Assembly (NCBI GenBank): GCA_036924285.1
Contig: JAYKYS010000004.1
Coordinates: 19,128,001-19,192,000, forward strand
Direction: 5' to 3'
Origin: Asterella californica
Taxonomy: Eukaryota; Streptophyta; Marchantiopsida; Marchantiales; Aytoniaceae
Length of the DNA stretch: 64,000 nucleotides
Part shown: piece after piece, positions 31,410 through 43,015 of the stretch
Numbering within the stretch: the stretch's first letter is position 1
How the letters are laid out: every line of letters starts with the position of its first letter
The notes under the pieces: model-generated
Seen by the model: only the letters and a program-made list of their open reading frames with translations
What the model was told of the DNA's origin: nothing
The model's database searches: none
Made by a program: the position numbers and the translations under genes

Positions 31410-32860
31410 TGCTAACGCCCTTGTTGTCCTTGTCGCCGTTTGAAGAGATCCAATACTTTGCTCGCATATGTGAGATCTTCCTCTGACACCCAAGTTGCTT
31501 CCTTCAAATGGTATCTCCGCCATTTGACCAAGTAGTCCATCCGGTTAGATTTGCATCGGGATCGCAAAATGATCCCGACCTCATATTTTGCTTCGCCTTG
31601 TACGACATCAGGTTGAGGCCTGAGTACTTATTTGCGCTTCGGTCGCAAATCATCCTTGAAGTTTTCTTTAATAAAGAAACATGGAAAGTTGGATGCAACT
31701 GCCACTCGCGAGGAAGGTCTAACGTATAGACATCTTCGTACGGATTCTTGACGATGACAAAAGGTCCCACAAACTTCGATGAAAACTTCACCGATATCCT
31801 CTTCGGAAGGATGAAGTTCTTCGCACTTAACCATACCTCTTCAGTTGATGTTTGCCGTGTTCTTGATCGTGCCGATGTAGAACTCCCTGCAAGAGTCAAG
31901 TCAAGAGACCCTTCTGGCTCACGTCCGTAAGCCAGCAAGAAAGGCGATTCGATGGTTGCTGAATGCTTCGTGGAATTGTAGCAATACTTCGCAAGACTGA
32001 GCCACTCCGCCCAATCACTTTGGTCCGCTCTCACATAATTCCTCAAGTATTGATTCATAACCGAATTAACTCGTTCTGTTTGCCCATCTGTTTTCGGATG
32101 AAAGACGATACTAAACTTTAATTTAGTCCTCAATTTTTGAAACAAGTGTTTCTAAAAGACACTGGTGAACTTAGAGTCTCGATCTGAAATAAAATAATAC
32201 TCCGGGGCAATCCATGTGAATACCACCAAATATCTAAGAATAATCGAGAAGTCGTGAACGCTGTTGTAGTATCCAAGGTCGCTGTAAACTTCGCTAGTTT
32301 GCTAAAACGATCAACTATCACAAAGATTGCATTGTATCCGTTTGAGTCAGACAGAGAGGTGACGAAGTCCATGCTAATGCTTTCCCAAGGTCTGGCTGGA
32401 ATCGGCAAAGGATGAAGCAACCCCTGTTTCTTCTCATAAGAAACGCGGTTCGTTTGACAGCTTACACATGTTTTCACAAAGTGGGCGACATCGTCTTTCA
32501 TGTGAGGCCAATAAAACTTTTTAGCTACCACTGCTAAAGTGGACTTCTCCTTTATGGCCTGATAAAGGCGCATCATAACATTCTTTGAGTAACTTAGTCT
32601 TAAGTTTTCCTTGTCCCACATAAACCCGACTTTGTTTGAACATGAGTAAGCCATGTCTTAGCTGCATATTTTGCAACTTCACTCCTTGCTTGAGCCGTTC
32701 CAGGTACTCCTTCGCTTGGTCGTCACCCATGTAACCTTCACGTATTCGTCTCTCCAAGTCAGATTCCTTAGGATACATAGCGTGCAAAATCTGTGTGGAC
32801 GATGGAAGATATTCCTCCTTTGCGACTCAAGACGTCAGGAATCACATTGTCCTTTCTCAC
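31410..32860 (-). pseudogene. pol: D1 integrase with chromodomain, broken
   Basis: This is the C-terminal pol of a chromovirus-type Ty3/Gypsy element. In order on the minus strand it shows the end of RNase H (KDNVIPDVLSRK), the integrase zinc finger (YWPHMKDDVAHFV, CVSCQ), catalytic D in SMDFVTSL, HPKTDGQTERVN with the DDE glutamate, the VKFSSKFVGPFVIV module, and a chromodomain (YEVGIILRSRCK, YLVKWRRYHLKEATWV). Several frameshifts separate these parts, including around the second catalytic Asp and just before the chromodomain. A 4.3-kb block starting at 32861 splits it from its RT. Confidence 0.85.
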
Positions 32861-32955
32861 TATCGTTTAACATGTTTTTCTATCTAGGAATACACGGGGT
32901 ATATGGCTGTGTAGAGGTAGGTGACTTGAACTGGTTGACTTGAACAGGTTGGCTC
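32861..32955 (+). repeat. Direct repeat Ga
   Basis: Matches 34832-34912 at roughly nine bases in ten, including AATACACGGGGTATATGGCTG. It has an extra internal duplication of GACTTGAAC-GGTTG. Its left edge coincides with the border of the D1 sequence. Confidence 0.7.
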
Positions 32956-34536
32956 CTTTGCATATTTTACTCCCATGTGGAGAGATGGAGGAGGTGAATA
33001 TGCACGACTGCTTCATTTTTTACATCCGTGTTAATTTTACCTCTAACCACTTTATCCATCTTTTTAAAGATTATATTACTTGATAACACCTTTGACTAAC
33101 CTCGGAAGGGTTAGGTTATAAATTAAAATTAATAAATTAAAATTATTTTTACTCGTGAGAGTTACAGATTTTTATACTAGATAAATGTTTTGCTCATGTG
33201 AATCACTTATGAGTTTTGTATAACTGAAGTGACCATATGTAATCAAGTTATCAAGTGGATTCTAAATTTAATGATTTAAATTTAATCTTTTGATTTAGTT
33301 AAGCTAATTTATATAACTTTAACACAAGTCGTAATTTGTAAACCAATACTTTTCCTATACTTGTGATTTAGTACATTGCATTTCTCTCTAAATATTTAGA
33401 AAGTAGCAGCAACAGTTCCAAATGCAGAGGTTCAGTTTGCAGACACATACCTTCCCAAATTTATCTGTTGGCGAGCGTTTTCTTGAGGAGTATTGATTCG
33501 GATCGTTGTGTCTCGATCGAGGTTCCACTGTAGATACAGTTCGTTGTATGGCAGTAAATAGTTTCGTGACAGTCAGTTGTATTGACAGTAAATAGTTTTC
33601 TTGCGCACCGTCGCTCTGAGTATAACATCAGTGACTGCATAAGAAAAGAGAAGAGAAATCATCGCTGCAGAAGTAAACTATACCAAAGAAGTAGAGGAAG
33701 TGTGTCGGAGGACCGTGAAAGAAAAAATATTTGAGCGGAAACCAATGAAAGCATAAAGGAGAAAACGTAAAAATTAAAGGACACCAAGGCACCCCGAAAC
33801 TGGAGCCGAAGAGCACCAAAAGTCCGAACGCGAGGACATGGTTGATTTCCCTGTGCGAAATATGATTTAATAAACGCTCGTGCAAAAATGAGAAGTCGGT
33901 AACCTCACTTCAGTGATAATGCACGCCTTCAAAAAAGCATCCAAAGTGCCCCGGAGAACGTATACTGAGAAGAGAATAAACACAATAACAAGAAGAAAAT
34001 TGAGAAAGTGGATTGGTCTCGTGGTGGAATAGATTCCGGGAGGTTTTTCTTAGGGTTCTTTCCTTTTGCTTGTAATTCTTTTGCTGATTTTTTTTCTGTT
34101 AGACATAATATACATAAACGTTAACAGCTAAATTTGAAGTTATGTATGTAAGTGTTAAATGAACATATAGTCACGGTTTCATATGGACATAACCCACAAG
34201 AATAGCACACCAAAGCGCGTTTTCTAAAGTACAAGATCAGAACTATGGATACCAAAGAAGTATTAATTTGTAGCGAACATTGATTTATTAATATGCATGC
34301 CTCACAAACATCACTCAAGAAAATATGCATCCCACGAGAAGATGAGGAAAAAGGAGGAAGACGACATGTGGGATTAGAGATGGAAATAAAATGGTGGATT
34401 TTGTCAGAAAGTGTTAGGTCTATCGGTAGAAGACATAGGAGTGGCTGTTAAGACAATCATTATTTAGGAGATAGTCGGACTCGAGCTATTATCTAGGATT
34501 GTATCGTTCGTGTGATAGATAGCTGGAGTTGGTAGA

Positions 34537-34815
34537 TTATTTATCTCCTTTTTTTTTTTGACGGCACCGCTCCTTATGTGTGATTAGTGCTCTCGTTGTG
34601 GTATCTGTCTCTTTTATTCTCTTCTCTTTTCTTGCTGTTCTTTTCGATCTTCTTGTAGGTGTGGAGACCATGATGTATAAGTTTTGGTCTATCAATGTGG
34701 ATACCTTCGGCGTTAGGGATCTGAGGTGTGTTTCCGTAACATCTCTATTCTGAGACGAATGAGCCAAGTCGTTGTCGCTATTTCTTTCGTGTTTGTGCCG
34801 TGTTCCCTTCGCCAT
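34537..34815 (-). CDS. Hypothetical basic 92-aa ORF
   Basis: This ORF starts at an ATG (MAKGTRHK) right after repeat Gb on the minus strand and ends in a lysine-rich KKKGDK. An 11-A run on this strand overlaps its end (34549-34559). It is rich in Lys, Arg and Thr and I recognise no domain. It may be a chance frame or the start of a gag-like protein of the inserted element. Confidence 0.2.
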   Translation of the reverse strand: MAKGTRHKHERNSDNDLAHSSQNRDVTETHLRSLTPKVSTLIDQNLYIMVSTPTRRSKRTARKEKRIKETDTTTRALITHKERCRQKKKGDK

Positions 34816-34831
34816 GACTCTCCCTCTACGG

Positions 34832-34912
34832 TATCGTATAACGTGTTTTTCTGTCTAAGAATACACAGGGTATATGGCTGTGTAGAGATAGGTGACTTGA
34901 ACAAGTTGGCTC
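34832..34912 (+). repeat. Direct repeat Gb
   Basis: This is the partner of Ga about 1.97 kb away in the same orientation. It shares TATCGT-TAAC-TGTTTTTCT and TATATGGCTGTGTAGAG. Confidence 0.7.
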
Positions 34913-34999
34913 TGAACTTATCCTTCAACCCTAATGCTCTCTATCTACTCTTCTCGGACAAGTGACATTGTATCTCTCGACTGAAGGTTAAAGATTGCT

Positions 35000-37155
35000 A
35001 CGGTCCAATGATACGTATAAGTTGTACAAATTTGTGTTACATCCAAATTCTTTTGTACTCTACCTGAAATACTCAGCTCTATACTATCTGCATGCAAGTA
35101 ACTCTAAATCACTAGAAGCATGATTTAACAACTTCTCAGCGACGCTAGCTACCCATCAGTTTGATCGTCACAACTCTATTTGATACAACCAAAAGATACT
35201 ATAAGATCGCTCGATCGACTTGATCGAGTCTAGATACAACTTGCTTTACACCTTGGTTTACCAAGCATTCCAGCAAGGTAAAGCATACATGCTCCAAGAC
35301 ACTACTCGGATCTCAATATAGCACCAACGGCGGCAGTACCTGACAGCTCCGAGAACCCAAACAGCGGCTTAAGACTCATGGCGACTCCGTTCTCCTTCAT
35401 CACCAAGAGCTGAAATCAGCCCCACACCTTCCAAATGACCAAAGTGACAATAGATGTGACCGAAAAAACCCGAAATCGCTAATAACAAAAGTATCTTTGA
35501 ACTTTGAGACCTTAGTCCTCCCAAACCAGTCGACCAATGATAATCAAACTTCACAGGAAGCTTGATTGGACCCTTCACTCCTACCCTGAATAATTTTCAG
35601 GTCAAAATCTCAAACCAATTCTCATATATGGATCAAACCGTAATCTGTGTTAACTTAAGAGCTTTACAGACCCAAGTACATTTGATCCAAGATTCTGAAC
35701 AAACTAGTCGACCATTTGATGTGAAACTTCTCACGTATCTTACTGATAAGACATACTTCAATCCTGGAAAGTTTCACTCAGAAATTCGACTCAGAACTCA
35801 AGCAATAGCAAACTATCCATGACTATCACAGTTCGCTGTTCCAGTCTTATCACGTATGCACTTCTCAACTTCACTCGGTCGGTTCACAATCCAAATCGAT
35901 CAAGAATCTGATGAAATTGATATCTAAACGACCAGCACGTCGGCAGCTCTCCAACCCAACAGATAGCTCCTCAAAACTCCTCGCGAGTCTCTCAGAACAA
36001 CCAGAAACGTAGCAGTAGGTATGAATTTCACCCCCTGTACTCAATTGATCGTAACGCCCTCATTGTTTCATCAAATCGATCGATTCTTTAGCCCAGATTG
36101 TAGCCCCGATTGAGAGCTTTCCAACCATACCCTTTATTTCGCAAATGGCCCTCCGAAGTCTCCAGAAACTACAGAAACGTTGCGAGGATCAGCTAGAACA
36201 CCATTGGTCCAATAAGAGCAAAAAGATCTTTACTTTTGTCTTTTCTCCACTCAACTTTTTCCTCTAGAACAAATTTTTACTCCCAAGGAGACACAAGACA
36301 TCAACAAGACTCTAAGACCTCAAAAAATCCTTTAGATATGTCGACAGATTCTTTGCGGTCCGTAACTACACAGAAGCGCTCAACCATAATGGAACGACTG
36401 AGTCACATACTAATATAAAGTAAATATTACAACTTGGAAACGATCTACAATAAAAAGTACGACAAAAAGAAACGGCGAAGCTATCACTCGGTTGAAATAT
36501 TCTTGCCTGAAGTTTCTCACGATCTAAGCCCCATGATTGATCTTCAGTCTACAATGACACCGGACATTGACCCAAAGGTTGAAAGGAACGTTCGATGGAT
36601 AGTTGAGATCCATTGTTCCTCATAACAAAATGTACACCGCCATATCCCGAGTCTCTCCATATGTTACGATCGGAAGGATCAACGGAAGTTGTAACTCCAT
36701 CACTCATCTCATGAATTCATCGTCAAAGTATGCAACTAACCACTGTCGAAAGTGATCGCGGTAGATGCAATGAAGCTTGATGTGAAACGGATTCGGGAAA
36801 GGAAGATCCGGAGCTGGTAACAAACCTCCGTTCATAACCACCACGCTTGCAGTTCTTCACTTCTCCATGCAGACCTTCGAGAACCCTCACAAATCACCCG
36901 TTGAGAGAGAATGCAGTATGAACGATCGACTCGTCATTTTATATACAAACGCAGCGACAAGGACCACTGAAGTGAACGTGTACAGATTGATGACTTGACA
37001 CGTTTCTCTATCGTATGATCACTTGAACAGATAATCATGAACGTGGCATCCATCAAACCGTTCGGCGAGTTACGCGATACAATTCACGAAACATAGAAAA
37101 GAAACACAACATAGGTTACACATGAATTTCACAAAGGAGCCGAATCAGAACACGA
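35000..37155 (-). repeat. Possible B-like LTR fragment
   Basis: The right end reads TGTCGTGTTCTGATTCGG on the minus strand, like the B LTR start TGTCGTGATGTGAAT. Short phrases (CCAAATCGATCAAGAATC, GATTGAGAGCTTTCC) echo the B2/B3 LTR. I could not find a matching far end, and most of the length is not alignable by eye. Confidence 0.3.
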
Positions 37156-38416
37156 CACCGCTTTGTGGATTAATTTCACATTCATGAGCGTCAAGGTATC
37201 GTGCCATCGTAGTTGCTTTGGCGTCATCCGATCTTGTGTCTCAAAGTACTTGAGCGAAATATTATCAGTATACACTTGGTGAAGTCTCAAGTAATGTCGT
37301 CATTTTCTCAAGCAATGAACAATCATAAACAGTTCCTTCTCATGAGTCGATCATCGACTCTCCGTCCTAGATAACTTCTTGCTTTCGTACGCTATAGATT
37401 TTCCCTCCTGCACCAACACTCCGCCAATCGCATAGTCGCTCGCGTCCGTGTGCACCTTGAATGGTTTGTCGAACTCCGGCAACTTCAAAACTGACGCCTT
37501 TGACAAAATAGCTTTGATCGTCTGAAACGCATCATCCACCTCCTTGGTCCAACTTACCTGTGCGTCTTTGCTCGTCCAGTCCGTCAGCGGCTTCGTGATC
37601 TTTGAAAACCCCTTCACATACTTGCGGTAAAACTGCACCAATCCTAAGAATCGCCGCATCTCTTTCACTGTAGTCGGAGGCTCCCAAGTTACAATCGCGT
37701 CCACCTTCTGCATATACGGATCGACTCTTTCTGCACTAATGACTTGTCCTAAGAAGTTAATGCGTTCTAAATCAAACTCACTCTTGTCAACGTTGGCAAA
37801 CAGCTTATGCTCTCACAGCTTCGTCAACATCACCCTTAGTTGCTCCGCGTGCGACTCCAAGGTTTTGGAGTAGATCAAGATGTCGTCGATGTAAACGATG
37901 ACAAACTCATCCATCTCCTCACAAAAAATTGTGTTCATCAATGTAGTGAACGTCGAAGGGGCGTTGTAGAGTCCAAATGACATCATAACGAATTCAAACG
38001 ATATGTATCTGGTTCAACAAGCGGTCTTCTCAATATCTGGATCAGCTCTCCAGATCTGATAATATCTTGAATTCAAGTCTATCTTGCTGAAGTACTTTGC
38101 GCCCGCTAGTCTATCAAAGAGATCGTCTATCCTTGGCAAAGGATAATTATTCTTCATCGTCACCTTATTGAGTGCACGATAATCTACGCAGAGTCATAAT
38201 TTCTCATCCTTCTTCTTTGCAAAAAGAACTAGGGCTCCATAAGGTGACTTGCTGGTTCGAATATATCCCGTGCTAATAGCTCACCGAGTTGTCTTTTCAA
38301 CTCAAGGAGTTCTACCTGATTGAATCAGCAAGGGGCTTTGGAAGGTGATTCTGATCTTGACAAGACCTCGATCTTGTGATCCACCACCCGCCTTGGCGAT
38401 AACTCAACAAGTAACT
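37156..38416 (-). pseudogene. pol: D1 RT-RNase H remnant
   Basis: Decayed RT and RNase H of the D1 element. The minus strand shows VIVYIDDILIYSKT (catalytic YIDD, about 37880), then RRFLGLVQFYRKYVKGFS, the RNase H start VHTDASDYAIGGVL (37351-37713 is the only clean frame) and THEKELFMIVHCLRKW. Frames shift several times. It is cut by LTR Db at its N-terminal side and by the composite insertion at its C-terminal side. Confidence 0.85.
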
Positions 38417-40218
38417 CATTTCGCGCACCTACCGCCTTGTTGCGTCAGCGGAAGCTCTAACTCAGTAGGTCGCAAACTTTACACCACTAACCTGCAAACA
38501 CAATCACAAGTTAGCGTCCATGCACCACTTATCTTATCTCAACTTGGTCCTGACCGGAGCCGGACCATCTCCCTAATCATCAAGCTCCGCATTCCCTAAG
38601 TCCCGACCTAGACTCGTCTAGGTCGGTCCCAAACATGAGCAAGTCACAAGATGACTTGGGGCGGACTTCCCATTAAGTCCAAGGTCAAACGGTGCCTCCA
38701 GCACACCTAGCGGCCCAACCGCCCGTGATGTCCGTCTGGGTCTAGGCTCCCGAACGGTGGTCTAACCCGCCGACTTGTTCCCTAGTCTTGCTCCAGTCCT
38801 TACATCGTTCCTAAGTCCAGACGTCCAAGTCTGGACAGGAACGTGCATTGGAACCGGCCCAGCCATCACCTCATGCTCCCAGAGTCCGTCCGCCAAACCT
38901 TAGGGTCGGGTGACTCGTCCTGGCTCACCCAGGCATCGAGCCCCCCCTCATATATACTTCTCGGGATCGGCGGCCCCGCTCTCCTCTTTGGTTCCTGAAA
39001 ATTATACCACAACCCGATTGTGGTTCGGCCATAACTTCCAGCTCGGAGGTCAGATCGAGGAGTGTTATATATCATTGGAAAGCTCTCGACGAGACCTTTC
39101 CAATGATACATCACTCGCCTCGAGATGTTATGTGGAGCTCCGTCCACGACCTAAAACGTCTCTGGAGCTCCAACACTTAGTCATTTTTCGGAAACCTGTG
39201 ATCCAGACCCAGAGTCGAACCCTGTGGTCCTTGCGTCTCGGACCTATGTCTGAGACTCATGTTTCAGCCCGTTCCCAGACTCGCCCTCTTAGGTCAGCGT
39301 TCGTCTGGGGCCCTCTTGGGGTAGGCCTTTATGTCTTAACCCAACGTTCCAACCTTGGTTCAGAGAACCACTTAGGGTTTATCTGATCTCGACTTCCCGG
39401 TCAAGCCGTTAAGTCCTACTCGCAGCGTTCACAACCTAGCACAAGTCCGCTAGGATTCTGTTGTTCGCGTTTGCTTCTGATCTTGAGAATGAGGGTCACG
39501 ACACTCACCCCACTTTGGAGGTTGATGCCCTCATCAACAATGACCTTTTAAGTTAACACCAAGTTCAAAATGGGTAGCCAACCCGTTGGCGTCAGAATTG
39601 CATTCTGGTAGCTAACCCGCAATTCCCTTCTTGGCTTGAGTCTTAAGTTGTTGCTAGAACACTTAGAAAATTTCAACTAGTCTTTAGAAAAGCCTTCGAG
39701 AAAAGCCTTATCTTTTTTACTTACCCTAAACAAAACTAGTTGACAACTTCTAAACATTCTACTTAAGACTCTAACTTGCTAACTATAAATATTCACACCT
39801 ACTTACGAGGTCTCTCGAAACTCACTTTTTGGTCGCAATCTGATTTGACTTAGACGCGCAACTAAGTTTACTTTTGCAGTTAGAAAACGCAAAGCAAGAT
39901 CACCCCAAGCCCCAAGACAAGTATGAAATTTCATACTTGCTTTGCCAACGCTACGGCAAACCTAAGTCTTGACATCAAGACTTAGTCTTGATTTAGATGC
40001 TTATCCAAACCAGCTCGCTTCCTTTGAGTGTGCTTCGTTCCTCCTCTTGACAACATCCTAAGCATCTGATCAGAACTAGTCATAGCCATGCACTACCAAT
40101 ACACTTAGACAAATTTTCAAGAAACATAATGCTTATTTCCAAAACACAAGTCAAAGCTACAAAGTCCATCGGCCCACATCGTCTCAAGTTGCTATTCGTA
40201 TGGTTTGACGTTCCTTCA
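38417..40218 (-). repeat. D-family LTR Db
   Basis: About 1.8 kb, matching Da over its whole length. It follows directly after the truncated D1 RT on one side and is the 3' LTR of the deletion derivative at 40219-41100 on the other. So D1 has no gag, PR or own 5' LTR, and one LTR serves two internal regions. The right edge is inferred from a purine tract (GCGAGGGG). Confidence 0.65.
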
Positions 40219-40249
40219 CCCCTCGCTGGAAAGAGATGTCCTCATCTTG

Positions 40250-40981
40250 CTAACGCCCTTGTTGTCCTTGTCGCCGTTTGAAGAGGTCTAATACTTCGCT
40301 CGCATGTGCGAGATCTTCCTCTGGCACCCAAGTTGCTTCCTTCAAATGGTAACCACGCCATTTGATCAAGTACTCCATCCGGTTTGATTTGCACCGAGAT
40401 CGCAAAATGGACTCCATCTCATATTCTGCTTCGTCTTGCACGACATCAGGTTGAGGTCTGAGAACCTGTTTACGCTCTGGTCGCAAATCGTCCTTGAAGT
40501 ATTTCTTTAATAAAGAAACATGGAAAGTCGGATGCAACTGCCACTCGCGAGGAAGGTCTAATCTATAGACGTCTTCGTGCGAATTCTTGACAATGACAAA
40601 AGGTCGCGTGAACTTTGATGAAAACTTCACCGATATTTCCTTTGGAAGTGTGAAGTTTTTCGTACTTAACCATACTTCTTCGCCCACTTGAAACTTCATT
40701 TGTCGCCGATGCATGTTTACCTGTTTCGTGTATCGTTGCTGCGCCTTCTCGAGGTTCTTCTTTCTTTGATTCCCCGCGTCTGCATCGTTGGACACCGTTG
40801 GCAAGACTCCATCTTGCAGCACCGGTGCCGCAGCTGGTACCGGGCTCTCTTGACGTTGAGACGAAGGTTGTCGGTTATCGTCTCCTGACTGTGTCTCGGG
40901 GTTAGCTCGAGTCGATCTGCTCCCGTTAGCCGCTCCTCGTTTCTTGGTCTTCTTCCTGGAACTCTGTCCGTCGTCGGTCAT
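40250..40981 (-). CDS. Gag N-terminus fused to integrase tail and chromodomain
   Basis: A 243-aa ORF with a true ATG (MTDDGQSSRKK). Residues 1-~74 match the Gag N-terminus at 60264-60827 (polar, Arg/Gln-rich, ending NDADAG). The rest matches the end of chromovirus Pol: a linker (QQRYTKQVNMHRRQ), the integrase C-terminal module (VKFSSKFTRPFVIV, DLPREWQLHPTFHVS), then a chromodomain near residues 175-232 (EYEMESIL, YLIKWRGYHLKEATWVP). The join is in frame and no stop occurs. A chromodomain protein of this kind could bind methylated histone H3 tails, as known for chromovirus integrases. That the fusion protein is made or useful is inference; a recent neutral deletion is the alternative. Confidence 0.8.
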   Translation of the reverse strand: MTDDGQSSRKKTKKRGAANGSRSTRANPETQSGDDNRQPSSQRQESPVPAAAPVLQDGVLPTVSNDADAGNQRKKNLEKAQQRYTKQVNMHRRQMKFQVGEEVWLSTKNFTLPKEISVKFSSKFTRPFVIVKNSHEDVYRLDLPREWQLHPTFHVSLLKKYFKDDLRPERKQVLRPQPDVVQDEAEYEMESILRSRCKSNRMEYLIKWRGYHLKEATWVPEEDLAHASEVLDLFKRRQGQQGR

Positions 40982-41088
40982 CGCTCCAAGTGTTCACCTA
41001 GAAACGCTGATCCGCTTCGTGTCTTGCGTCCGTCCTTAAGCGTCCAACCTTCAATCGCTACCTCAAGTTCTCGCTCACCGAAGCATCG

Positions 41089-41100
41089 GCTCTGATACCA
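41089..41100 (-). other. D primer-binding site (initiator tRNA-Met)
   Basis: TGGTATCAGAGC on the minus strand is the standard plant site complementary to the initiator tRNA-Met 3' end. It fixes the inner edge of LTR Dc at about 41101. Confidence 0.92.
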
Positions 41101-41236
41101 CTTTTCGCGCACCTACCGCCTTGTTGCGCCAGCGGAAGCTCTAACTCAGTAGGTCGTAAACTTTACACCACTAACATGCAAACACAATCACAAGTTAGCG
41201 TCCACGCACCACTTATCTTATCTCAACTTGGTCCGG
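41101..41236 (-). repeat. D LTR Dc, first part
   Basis: Matches the first ~135 bases of Da and Db (TTTTCGCGCACCTACCGCC onward) and breaks at 41236, where B2 LTR sequence begins. It continues at about 49313 with roughly 150 bases missing. Confidence 0.85.
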
Positions 41237-41375
41237 TGTCGGGTTGAGAGTCTTCATGGGAAGGGCGAACCTTCTGGCTGTGATATGATCTTGAAGGCTG
41301 TGTTCAATCTACTCAAGGAAGCGCTGGGATTCAGGCTGTGGCTGGTTTACTCAAAGGATAGGCTTGAGGTCTCAA
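41237..41375 (-). repeat. B2 3' LTR fragment
   Basis: Begins TGTCGGGTTGAGAGTC like 45566 and follows it for ~140 bases to GGTCTCAAGA. It then jumps into RT at GGCTCAGCAAG with AGA shared at the join. Confidence 0.85.
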
Positions 41376-42955
41376 GAGGCTCAGCAAGAATGAGGAATAC
41401 TCACACGAAAGAACACACAAGCTCCCAAGAACCATCGAACCTCAATGATGTTGGTGCAATCAGCTATCCTTGCTATAGCATCTACCTTCTCTGGGTTCGG
41501 ACGCCTCCCAAAAGTACCATACAGATGACCTACCACCACAATCTCTGACATCCCAAAGCGAGATTTGGTACTTGACAGAGTGAGATGTACCTCCTCCAAA
41601 CGCATCAGAATCTTCTCCACATCCCGAATGTGGTCTGCAACGAACTTTCTGCATCCATCAAAAGTCACAGCTTCGTCTTTGTCTTCCACCGGACAGCCTT
41701 TCATGGGAATATCATCCAGAAACGGGATAGTGACCTCAGGTACAAACTCTCGTAACACCTTATGCATCGCATTCTGCATATGGGCTACTGAGTTTGTCTC
41801 ACCCTGAGGAAGAGTACACATCCGCATCAATCCCAAAGGTGTACGCATGGTAGTCAAGTCTCTACTCTCCAAAGCAAGCTGAAACTGATCATAACCTGAA
41901 AACAGATCTCCAATAGAATAGATTGACCTTCCAGCAAACGCCTCAACTACTTCATCAACCACAGGTCCTGTTCCAACATTTCGAATCGTGATGTTGTTGG
42001 CAGGCTGCAAGTCTTGGATGAAGCGCAGAGCTCTTGTCTTCTTAGGTACAGTGAACCATCGGCTAGAGTACGGAGCCATAGATGGTTCAAGAATACCCAT
42101 CTGCATCCTCTCCTTCAATAACTCAATCACCTTCGGTAGCAAGGCACGAGGGACTGGAATCGGCTTCAAGTCCCAAGGTACGTGAGGAACAGTGAAGATA
42201 ACCATCGGAGCTATCACACTAGGATCCACACAGCCTATCTCCTCAGCCGAGAAAGAAAATGCATTACCATGACTAACTATCATCTGTTCAAAAGCTCGTT
42301 TCTCCTCTTCAGTCAAGAAGCCACCCCCTCCTATCTGGAGCTGCTCGAGTGTCTCTTGAGTAAACTTGTGTCCTACCTGTGTAGGATCTCTAAGCACAGG
42401 CTCAGCAGCCGCTAACTCCATCTGGTGTTGAGAATCAACATGTAATTGGGTCGCCACAGGTCTCACCTTCCTCGCTACAGCTTTATAATTGGCGTGTACT
42501 TTCGCTTCCTGATGTAAGTCACACCAACAGACTGCATCCTTCCATCCATTCTCCAGTCTCAGATGAGGAAGATATCGCAAGTATGAGACAATCTCCTCAT
42601 AGACTTCACGAGAATGGATGGGAATCACCACCCTACCTCCCATCTGTTCCATCAACCTATCTACCTCATCCAACCAACGAACAAAAGACTGTACACTTAC
42701 AAACTCCTCATAAACACCAGAAATCATCTCATCTTCCTTCAGAACTCTTGTACAACGCAGATTTGCTGCACACCTCTCCATCTGCCTTCTACTCTTCTCA
42801 GTCAAATCCTCTATCCGCGTGAACTCACTCCAATCATCAGAACTGAAAGTCATCAAACCAGATTTCCAACTATGTACAGTGCAACTACTTTTTGAATCTT
42901 GAGCAACCTCTCCATCAGCCTCCTGTGATCCCTCAGGTTGCTCAAGCGGGATCAT
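41376..42955 (-). pseudogene. pol: B2 Pol, N-terminal half (RT)
   Basis: A 524-aa open frame from the MIPLEQP methionine through RT, ending near FRVSIPHS by the deletion into the LTR. It is close to B1, with FLDDIPMKG catalytic motif and LQPANNITI intact. RNase H and integrase are missing. The Pol frame upstream of the ATG is closed by TAA at 43004-43006, so even with a frameshift no Pol could be made. Confidence 0.88.
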
Positions 42956-43015
42956 AGTAGCAGTAGATTCTTCACTCTCGCTATCCCGTCTTACGAGAAT
43001 GGTTTATGAAAACCC
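42947..43015 (-). promoter_or_regulatory. B2 copy of the PR/RT frameshift signal
   Basis: The same layout as in B1: GGGTTTT at 43009-43015, a 7-nt spacer, stem arms CATTCTCG (42994-43001) and CGAGAGTG (42973-42980), a 13-nt loop with CGGGAT, and ATCCCG at 42947-42952. One stem pair is T-A in B1 and C-G here; another is C-G in B1 and a T-G wobble here. Confidence 0.7.

Larger units (their letters stand above)
32861..37155. mobile_element. Composite insertion in D1 RNase H
   Basis: Foreign DNA separates the two halves of D1 RNase H (HKA... | ...RKDN). It starts exactly with a ~95-bp repeat and ends with bases reading TGTCGTGTTCTG on the minus strand, similar to the LTR start of family B. I infer at least two nested or joined elements. 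No RT or integrase motif is visible. From 32956 to 34411 the DNA is AT-rich without a gene, and 35000-37155 may be a B-like solo LTR. Confidence 0.5.
40219..41236 (-). mobile_element. Db/Dc deletion derivative of family D (internal region and start of 5' LTR)
   Basis: The internal region is under 900 bp, between LTR Db and LTR Dc, and contains a primer-binding site, one ORF and a short 3' leader. Compared with a full chromovirus, most of gag, all of PR, RT and RNase H, and most of integrase are missing. With LTRs and PBS kept it resembles a non-autonomous derivative that could be copied in trans. The 5' LTR is now split by the B2/B3 insertion. Confidence 0.75.
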
